Of a stretch of DNA of 64,000 bases, positions 55,485-64,000 are shown one piece after another. The translations under genes were made by a program, and so were the position numbers. The stretch is from positions 1-64,000 of the forward strand of contig QYAI01000148.1 of NCBI GenBank assembly GCA_003988855.1. Direction: 5' to 3'. Every line of letters begins with the position of its first letter. The stretch's first letter is position 1. The DNA is from Arachnopeziza araneosa. Taxonomy: Eukaryota; Ascomycota; Leotiomycetes; Helotiales; Arachnopezizaceae. A model generated the notes under the pieces. The model was not told the DNA's origin. It saw only the letters and a list, made by a program, of their open reading frames with translations, and made no database searches.

Positions 55485-56924
55485 ATGATGTCCCCAAAAT
55501 CAACCCTCTACACGCATGCTACAATTCTCACACTCAACTCCTCTCGCGATATCATTCTCGATGGCGCTATTTTGGTAACTGGAAACCGCATCGCTGCAAT
55601 CGGCAAAACATCTACACTCTCATCGTCTTCTCTCCCTCCAAACACCACGACAATCCCTCTCAAAAACCGTATCCTGCTTCCCGGGCTCATAAATACCCAC
55701 TCCCATGTAGCACAATCGCTCCTCCGCGGACTAGCCGAGTCCTTACCCCTCCATTCCTGGCTCTGCGACGCCATCTGGCCTCTTGAAGCCTCTTATTCCG
55801 CTGACGATGGCTACCACGCTGCACGGCTCACCATCACCGAGATGCTCAAGACCGGGACTACATGTTTCCTAGAGAGCATGCTGACGCACCGCTCCGGCTT
55901 CGAAAATGTCGTTCGAGCGGTTGAGGAGAGTGGGATAAGAGCTTGTTTGGGCAAGTTGGTCAAATTTGAAGAGACAAATAGACAACTCAATATCACCGAT
56001 CCTAGGGATAAGGACTTGAGTGCTATGACGGCGGATAGTATGCTTGCCGCGCATGAGAAATTTCATGGGAGTTGTAATGAGAGGCTTCATGTTTGGGCTG
56101 CAGCAGGGACGCCGAGGGGATCACCGTTGGAAGGTCATTTATCGGTCGGGAAGACCTGTCGAAAACATGACATCGGGCTGACAATGCATTGTGCTGAAGC
56201 GCCGAAAGATCTTTCTATCTATCGGGATTTATATTCTTGCACCCCAATGGAATTCTGCGAGAGGGCGCAGCTGACAGGACCGAAGACCGTATTGGCGCAT
56301 ATGGTACATTTGGACCTCGGAGTCGATCTTCCAATCTTGCGTGAGACGGGAACGACTTTTGCACATAACCCCAACTCAAATCTCAAGCTCGCGAGTGGAG
56401 TGGCCAGGGTTCCCGAGATGTTGGGTGCCGGCGTGAACGTGAGTTTAGGAACCGATGGCGCACCGTGTGGTAACACCTACGACATGTTTCGGGAGATGCA
56501 TCTCGCAGGCATCCTGCACAAAGGCGTGAACCACAATGCTACATTAATCTCTGCCGAGGATGTGTTGGAAATGGCCACCATCAACGGCGCCAAAGCGCTC
56601 GGCCTCGACAAAGAGATTGGAAGTTTGGAAGTGGGCAAGAAAGCAGATTTTGTCGCACTGGATCCGAGTGGAGTCGGATGCGCACCGTGGGACGACGAGC
56701 AAGTGAGAGAAGGCGGAATGGACCCCATGACGGTAGTGGTATATAGTTGTTCCGGGAGAGACGTGGAAATGGTGGTTGTGGATGGAGAGGTATTGGTGCG
56801 GGGTGGGAAATTGCTGAGTATGGATGAGGGTGAGGTCGTTGAGGCTGCGAAGAAGGCGATAAAAGGGATCAGAGAGAGGTCCGGTATTAAAGCGAGGGAC
56901 GTGAAAGGTTGGAATTATGTCTAG
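55485..56924 (+). CDS. Amidohydrolase/deaminase (ATZ/TRZ - guanine deaminase-like)
   Basis: A single-exon protein of 479 residues; two ATGs stand side by side at 55485 and 55488. The amidohydrolase metal site is complete: H72-S-H74 (THSH), H235 (MHCAE), H272 (AHMVH) and D324 (GTDGAP). The small beta-sandwich domain is split between the N-terminus (HATILTLNSSRDIILDGAIL) and C-terminus (GSLEVGKKADFVALDPSG). The subfamily removes amino or chloro groups from purines, pterins and triazines. Sharing a promoter with a purine permease suggests deamination of an imported purine-like ring. The exact substrate cannot be read from the sequence. Confidence 0.88.
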   Translation: MMSPKSTLYTHATILTLNSSRDIILDGAILVTGNRIAAIGKTSTLSSSSLPPNTTTIPLKNRILLPGLINTHSHVAQSLLRGLAESLPLHSWLCDAIWPLEASYSADDGYHAARLTITEMLKTGTTCFLESMLTHRSGFENVVRAVEESGIRACLGKLVKFEETNRQLNITDPRDKDLSAMTADSMLAAHEKFHGSCNERLHVWAAAGTPRGSPLEGHLSVGKTCRKHDIGLTMHCAEAPKDLSIYRDLYSCTPMEFCERAQLTGPKTVLAHMVHLDLGVDLPILRETGTTFAHNPNSNLKLASGVARVPEMLGAGVNVSLGTDGAPCGNTYDMFREMHLAGILHKGVNHNATLISAEDVLEMATINGAKALGLDKEIGSLEVGKKADFVALDPSGVGCAPWDDEQVREGGMDPMTVVVYSCSGRDVEMVVVDGEVLVRGGKLLSMDEGEVVEAAKKAIKGIRERSGIKARDVKGWNYV

Positions 56925-57566
56925 GTAAGAAAATAAATTGACACTAGGTGCTGCTTTTACTAAAATTCTAAATTTTCTGACTCTACTGCCATCCTCACTG
57001 GTTCCAGTTTCGTCTCTGAAAATGAGTAGCTGTTATTTGACCCGAGCCAAAAGTGAGAGCACCTCATCAAAGCCTGAGCACGCCCTTAGTCAAGCCTGCG
57101 CGCTATTACATGAAGTCTATTTCGGTCTCCTATATGCCGTAGCAACATTGTCTTACCGATTCTGCCTAGAATTCGTTTCTGCTTCTTTATAGTGTTCCTA
57201 CTACAGTAAGGTGCAAAAGGTGCTCGATAATTTAACTACCTAGCTAACGAGATCTAGATGGCCTGAAAAAAAACAGACTACCGACAGAATACCCATCAAA
57301 AGCCTTCAAACTTCGTTATCTCATGACTTTCAGTGATCAGCTCTCCATCCTAAGTCTATACACGAACGCTTCCTCAACGAGTGTGTAGCTACTTTGTCAT
57401 CAGGTCGAGACGGGGGTTCAAATTCCACTCGGGCACTATAGAAAATTCAGAGTAAGTCTCCCGGCCCGGTATCTTATTATCCATAACCAGGCTCACGTCC
57501 AACATATCTGCGCTAGAAATAAAAGGGACGACCTCTGGTCCATGTATCAATTAGATGTTGGGCAAC
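56925..57566. other. Intergenic between convergent genes
   Basis: No supported gene. A T-arm-like box GGTTCAAATTCC at about 57416-57427 is followed by CTCGGGCAC, but no matching 5' acceptor strand exists upstream. Confidence 0.4.
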
Positions 57567-60500
57567 CTATGACCCGGCTCGTAATTTTTCAGCGACGGTT
57601 CTTCCCAACGTCCCAGCGGTGGCACCACCTAAGATCTCAAAGACTGCCACGTCGACCTTGAGAATCTGTATGAACCAATTCCGCATCTCGACGGCGATCA
57701 GAGAATCCACTCCATAGGTATGCAAAGGCTGGGCGATATCGAACGCATCCTGGGCCAGAGAAAGAACCCGGCACACCTTGGCTGCGATACCGTTGGCAAC
57801 AATATCTACAGCTTCAGGCAATGTTGCAGCTCCCTCAAGTTGTTTAATCAGATCCGGTCCTTTGACTCTTGCGTTGCTATTGCTATCTGCGGCGTTGGAT
57901 GTTCCCATCTGGTACAGATTCGAAAACATCGGCTCCTTCATCCAACCGACAGGGTCGATTCCGCGACTGATGATGTCCTCTGGCAGCTCGAGGCCCATGA
58001 CGATCTGTGAAGTGGTTTGATCGAGCGGTAGGCGCTTGTCGCAGTAATGTTCAAGCAAGGCTAAGACCTCGGGCTGCCACATTTCCATGACGTAGCGGCT
58101 ATGGACGAATCGTCGGGCGGCTTCCTTGTAGTCGACCGCGAACCCGTAATTGGCAAGCATGGGAAAGTTCAGAGATATCGCCTTCTCATTCTTGCAGAGC
58201 CTGTACTTGGCCAGTTCATCTTGATATGTGTTGCCCGCTGCATAATTGGATTGGCCTTGGGAGCCGAGTACACCGGCAATAGATGAGAAAAGGATGAAGA
58301 AATCTAGATCTCTTGGGAGAAGTTCATGTAGATTCCACGATCCCTGAACTTTCGGTCGTAACGAGGCGGACCATCCTTCATAGTCTATGTTTTCGAAGAT
58401 GGAGTCCTGTAATACATTTGTTAGTGTCATGTTCAACTTCAAGGCAGGTGAGCCTTTGATGTAGCCCTTCAGCTTACCCTGAGATCCATGGCGGCTTGGA
58501 TGCATCCTTTGATGGGTGGCAAATGAGCTTTGCAATAGTCAAGCACTTTACGAAGAGCCTCAGTATCTCCAATGTCGCATGATGGGCAGTGCACGGTGGC
58601 GCCGCTGCTCTGTAGATCATGTACAAAGGACAATATCTGAGTGTCGCCGCTTATATCACCTCGAGACAGTAGGATCAAGTTTCGAGCTCCCTTGGAAACC
58701 ATCCATTGTGCAATGGATCGACCCTGAGCTCCAAGGCCGCCGGCGATAATGAATGTGTCTTCTGGACTAAAAGTCCAATCTGACTTTGGTGCTATGACCG
58801 CCTTTTCAAACAATTAGATATCGGACACTTAAATTCTATCTGGTGCTCACTTACTGGTACTATGTCTTCTGGATCAACCTCAACGACCACTTTCCCAGCA
58901 TTTATTCCACTTTGGAGATACCTAAAGGCAGCCTCCACTTCTGAAATGGGGAATGACTTCATTGGCGATGGCATGCGTAAGATATCGCCTTGAAATAGTT
59001 CAATGATGCTACAGAGCGTCTCTTGTATAATATCCGGTCGCTCTAGAATAATGGCAGCAATGTCAATCGCGGAAAAGGAAACGTTTCGCGCAAATTGGAA
59101 CATGGGTAGCGTGTTGTGGGAGAATATGTCTCTTTTCCCAATCTCAAGAAACCTGCCATATGGAGCAACGCATTCCCACGAAGCGACCAAAGCATCCCCA
59201 GCCAACGCGTTCAAGACGACATCGACACCTTTGTTGTTTGTAAGTCGTTTGATATCGCCCACAAAAGAAAGGTCTCGGCTGTTGAGAATCCGCTCGTGCG
59301 GTATGCCATACATAGAGGTCAGAAGCTCCTTCTTGCTTGATGAGCCTACGGTTGTGTAAATTTCGGCTCCACAAAACTGTGCTACCTGGATGGCAGCCTG
59401 TCCTGTTCCTCCTGCACCGGAGTGGATTAGCACCGACTCTCCACGAGCCAGTCTTGCAATACGGATAAGAGCATGATATGCCGTGACAAAATTTATGGAC
59501 AGTGCCCCGGCATCAGCGAACGTCATCCCATCAGGCATCTTCACGGCCAGCCGTTCGTCGCATCGAAACAGCCCATGGAATGTGTCTAAAGCACACACAA
59601 CCACACCATCTCCTGGTTTGAGTCGACATGCAGAGCCGGCATTGCGTACCACACCAGCGCATTCGGTGCCAAGAGTATCTTGATCAACGCGGCCTAGTGC
59701 AATGAGGCAATCCCGAAAGTTGACCCCAACAGCCTTTACTTCGATTTCAATCTCATTTGGAGCAAGTGGACCGGATTCTGAGACTTCCTCAAAGTAGATC
59801 GTGTCTAGAAGACCCGGCCGTCTTACTTTCAACTTCACGTTCTGTTCTCCAAACCGCTGTCTCCGTTCGATTGTATCCGATGTAAAGTCGTGGATCATTT
59901 GATTTATAGCTCCGTCCTCATAAACACGGGGGATGCACAACAAGTCGTCGACTTGGACGAGCTCCCGCTCATAGGTGTGTGAATTCACACCTTGAAGGAA
60001 GTTACGCAACGACTTTTCCACATGGGATGACAGAACAGCGGGGCTGGAAGAAAAGTCAAGCGTGACTGTTGCGAAAGTGAGACCTAGCATTTCTGATCGT
60101 AGCGCTCTGGACAATCCCTGAACAGGGCCCCGAGGGGAGACTTCCTGTGTTGTAAAAGTAGGCGTTTTGTCGGAGATCCACATGATATTACTCGCTCGGG
60201 TCAAGGTGCTCTTGAATATGCTATACAGCTCAGCATCCAAGTCTGCGAGTGATAGCCAATTGCCGTCTTGAACGACCACAATAATTGTTTCTCCAAGGTC
60301 TTCTTGGCTGGCTGTCTCTCTGAAACTGCTCGTTTGCGCGTCTGCAAACCCAATTTCCTTCAACTTAGAGATTGCTAAGTCTGCCAATGGAGAATTGGAG
60401 GATGGTTGATTCCAACCAGTGATGACTACTACTCTTTTGTTCTTGCTCGCTGTATCTTCTCCTGTGCCGTTGACTGACGCTGGGGCAATTGATGAGACGA

Positions 60501-63500
60501 GTAAGCTCATGACTTTGTTCTCTTGTAGTTTGAAATCGTCGAAGATCATATCAGTTCCGGTGAAACCAGTTGCTCTCAGTTCTTGGTCCCACTGTGATTT
60601 GGTGGCACAAGGCCCATTTTGTCGCCAGGTTTCAGAACCTAAATTATTGTTCAGTTAATTTGCGAGCTTTCTAGAGTAATTTTTATGGATAAAGCTACTT
60701 ACCTAGCCACCATCCAGGTAGAAAACCGAAGACAGATTGTGTTGGTGAAGCCGTTGGCTCCGTAATCTCGATAAAAACTAGCTTACCGTCACTATTGTGA
60801 TCAATCTGATTAGCTTCACCGTGCTTTACTTCCTTAGTGTGATAATATTGTTTAACTTACTCTTTGAGTAGCTTGCGAATGTTGGACAGTGTCTGTTGTA
60901 ATGACGATGTAACATGTAAGACCTATTCAGGCATATTGTTAGTGAAGGAAGTATTTTTGTTGAAGGGTGATTTGACTAACATTTGCGGTTACAATCAAGT
61001 CATAAGAGTTTTCTTCATATCCTTGGCTTGCAGGGCCTTCTTCAATGTTGAGCAAGCGATAGTTCATTTTTGGATAGGCGTCAAACTCATCTGCTGCGCT
61101 TTCAAGGAACGAGGCAGATATATCAGTGAAATCGAACTGCGAGAAACGGGTATAGATCCCATTAGGTGCTTCAACTGCAAGGGTATCCAACAAACGTCGC
61201 GTCATCCCTCCAGTTCCTGCCCCGAGTTCCAGTATTTTCATGCCAGGATTCTTGTGCGCGAGAGAATCGATGTACTGATGTAGAGGGCCAAAGAGTTGGC
61301 CAAGGTTATTGGAATATTCATAAAAGTCCTTGAGTCTGCCATCTGGTACGAGCACCTGCAAGGAATCGATATCACCACGGAGCATGTCAACCAGATTAGA
61401 GCCAAAGTGCACATAAATCTCCCCAAGTCGGCCTGTTCCTTTGAGACGATCACAAAGCTCTTCAAATTGAGGATCATTAACGGACTCCTGCCAAGTTGAA
61501 GGTATTCCTGGAGGAGGCTGTTCCTTAGCTGCATCAATCGCTGATTTCATCCAGGCGTACTGCTTCAGTAGATGTGGTTGATCTGCCGGGATTTCAGATT
61601 CTAAAACTGTATTTGCTGCTCTGGAAATAGATGCCAGAATGTGTAATTTCAATGTGCGAAGGAATTCGGTCGGGTCCGTCTTGGCCTCAGTGCTTTTCTG
61701 GGCATACTCTAAGAGCTGCTTCGGACTCAGCAGGGTCGGGTCTGGTTTGTGAACCATATCGAAGCATAACCTCCTAACATGCGATTGTGAGGTCTTTTCT
61801 CCTTGAAATTGAAGTTCGTCATTGACTAAAGTCAACTCGATGCCCTCTGTCTGCAGAAGTATACCACCACTCTTCTGACCCACGACGTGGATATTTGCCT
61901 CGCATAATCGAACACTTCTGTTCTTGCTTGACGCGTGGACGTATAAATGGCTATTGTTCTCAGGATCATCAAATACTGAGTTTGATATCCATCCCTTGGC
62001 AATATATGTCGGCACATATGTGGCCATCTGGTCACTGTTGACCCGGACAATTCCTGGAAGACAAAGTTGCAGTATAGAATCCAGGGTGCAAGGATGAATG
62101 ATCGAAGGAGCTCTACTAGAAACGTTGCCCATTGGTGCAAATCCTTTCGTGGATACCAGTCCAAGTGCCTGGCCGGAACCACTCCGCCGTGCGCTCTCAA
62201 TTCCTTGGAACGAGGGCCCATATTGGTACCCATTTGCTTCAAGCGTCCCATAGAGTTCTGCAGTGTTAACTTCCGAGCCATATGAAGAGTTTGCTGCTGA
62301 GATCCAGTCTCTGGTGTGTTGAACATCTTGACCGTCAAATTCTGAGTAACTCTGCGAGTCGTAGATGGCTTTTATGGAGCCGCGACTCACTTCAATAAAG
62401 TTATCTTTGCGGCAGGAATATAAAGAGAATGCTGCCCAAGAGTTACCCTTCTTAGACGAGTCAAGTGAAGGTTTGAGACAGAACAGGGTGTCTACTCCAG
62501 AATCATCTGACGGAAGTGTAAGGGCCGACAAAATTGCAGTATCTCTGAGTTCGAATCCTCTAATATTTTGGCCGTCTGCGATCTGAATCATAGCTTCTAC
62601 TGCCATAACCATCATACCAGCACCAGGAAACAAGATTTCTCCATTAATCTACGTAAATAGTGTAAGTAGGTGGAGAATAACTATAGAGTGGAATCATAAA
62701 TACCTTGTGATCTTCCAGCCAAGGCATTAATGATACTTTGAGCGTATTGCGCCAACGTGGTTCGAGTGGATTCCAGTCCTGTACTGGTAGTCCCAAGAAC
62801 TCATTGTACGGTTGGGGGTTTAATCGTATATTTCTACTGATGAGTGATTCGTCCCAATATGTGTGGGATTGGTCAAATGGGTACTCTGGCAAGTCTGGAA
62901 GTGTTATAACTGCGCTATCAGCCGCTGAAAGAGAGTCGTTAACGTTTTCCAAATTGACATCGAACCCAAGACAATATAGTTTCCCCGTTGCTTCAAGCAA
63001 GGTGTCTGTGGCTGCCCTACCGCGGATCAATGCTGAAGTATATGACAAACCATTTCTTGCAGATGGAGAGTTAGCCTCAATCGTCTCTCGAATCGGTCCC
63101 TGCAACGCGGAGTGAGGCCCAATCTCAAGCAGATCGGAAACCGAGGCGAATTTGCGGTGGCTGAGATCCAGTTTCTTTTTAACCTTCTCTGCAGAATCAC
63201 GACATATACGTCCAATTGCGTCAGAGAAGCGGACAGGAGAAACCATGTTCTTGACCCAGTATTCAGCGTTCAGAAGCTCGCTTCTTGTGATTATGTCACC
63301 AGTTACTGACGAGACCATGTTCGCAAACACCGGCGGTAACTCTCCTGATTCGAGTATGCCGATCGACTCCATATATGATGCTGCAATGCGGAGCATGTGC
63401 GGGCTATGATACGCTACTGGAACTTTTAAAACTCGGGCAAAAATACCCTCACGTTCTAAAATGATACGCTGTTCTTCGATAAGAAGTTTGTCGCCAGATA

Positions 63501-64000
63501 GCGTGATGTTCTTTGGGCTGTTCACACAAGCAACGGCCAGCACTCCGCCATCTGGAAAGCTGCTGAGGGTTTCGTCCACGTAAGAACGGGCGGACAATTC
63601 CGATAGCCCGACAGCCATCATAGCACCGCAAACCGTTGTATCTGTGGACTCAGCAAGTTTGCTGGAAAACAAGCCCCGGTAGTAGGCAAGCTTCCAAGCC
63701 GATTGTCGAGAAATAGCCCCAATAGCATATGCTGCGGCGATCTCACCACTGGAATGGCCGACTGCAGTTCCTGGATAAATATGGAATGATCGTAGAAGCT
63801 CCACAATAGCAACTTGCAAGATCGTACATAGGGGTTGAGCAAACCGAGGCTCGTTGATTGCTACTCGAGTTTTGTCGCTATCAACCAAGATATCTGCATT
63901 AAATTTTAGTGAATTTGTTCATGAACAGCGTTGAAGAACCTACCAGTTGCTTTCCATTCACAACCAATGCTCCTAAGAAACTTATCTGCAGCCAGGATGC
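57567..64000 (-). CDS. Highly reducing polyketide synthase, partial (AT-DH-cMT-ER-KR-ACP)
   Basis: The gene enters from the right edge. In-window exons: 64000-63944, 63893-62704, 62648-60981, 60922-60861, 60791-60703, 60638-58855, 58801-58478 and 58406-57567. AT: GHSSGE at 63742-63759. DH: His in WLEDHK at 62704-62712, LFPGAG after the splice, and Asp in HPCTLDS near 62080. C-methyltransferase: LELGAGTGG near 61220. ER: NFRDCLIALG and HSGAGGTGQAA near 59400. KR: GGLGAQG near 58730 and the Tyr of QSNYAAGNTY near 58245. ACP: YGVDSL, Ser at about 57702. All visible catalytic residues are kept. KS lies outside the window. There is no thioesterase, so release needs another enzyme. The intron at 58802-58854 ends in AAG, an unusual acceptor. 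Confidence 0.95.

Noticed and set aside
57361..57440. tRNA-like T-arm box GGTTCAAATTCC followed by CTCGGGCAC
   Set aside because: No complementary 5' acceptor strand, D-arm or proper anticodon stem within 70-100 nt upstream.

Overview
The window looks like nuclear DNA of a filamentous ascomycete (Pezizomycotina; a leotiomycete is my guess, not proven). Short introns (about 44-130 nt) with GTRNGT donors and CTAAC/CTAAT-type branch sites, HET-domain genes, NLR-like genes, a fungal NRPS, a highly reducing PKS, and AT-rich DNA of the kind left by repeat-induced point mutation (RIP) all point this way.

Layout. 1-4.36 kb: very AT-rich, gene-free decayed repeat DNA with a fold-back element. 4.36-31.5 kb: mainly a cemetery of accessory genes. 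Two copies of a 210-bp repeat bracket a 5-kb island holding a broken BTB gene, a broken OrsD-type zinc-finger gene, a kinase-like gene and a small Cys-rich gene. Further on come a broken beta-lactamase-like gene, an NLR/NACHT gene with several lesions and no Walker-A lysine, a metallo-beta-lactamase pseudogene and a broken gene ending in a DnaJ C-terminal domain. Between these lie intact genes: tandem GFA domains, a small coiled-coil membrane protein, the ribosome-biogenesis factor Sas10/Utp3, a MARVEL membrane protein, a HET protein and a divergent NAP-family protein. 32.7-38.2 kb: HhH-GPD DNA glycosylase, secreted GH114 glycosidase, and a seven-exon amino-acid permease.

39.3-64 kb: a candidate specialised-metabolism region. 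A TauD-type dioxygenase (-), an NRPS with partial C-A-T-C (-), a divergently transcribed MFS transporter (+), and a highly reducing PKS (-) that runs off the right edge (AT-DH-cMT-ER-KR-ACP visible, KS outside). Between MFS and PKS lie a HET pseudogene and a divergent pair, an NCS2 purine permease and an amidohydrolase, whose shared promoter carries several GATA sites. A diverged minisatellite of about ten phases fills part of the gap between the dioxygenase and the NRPS. I saw no pathway-specific Zn2Cys6 regulator, and whether NRPS and PKS serve one pathway is an inference.

Intron positions were placed by eye from splice signals, reading-frame continuity and protein-family continuity; family names come from recognised motifs, not from database searches. 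No tRNA, rRNA or CRISPR was found.
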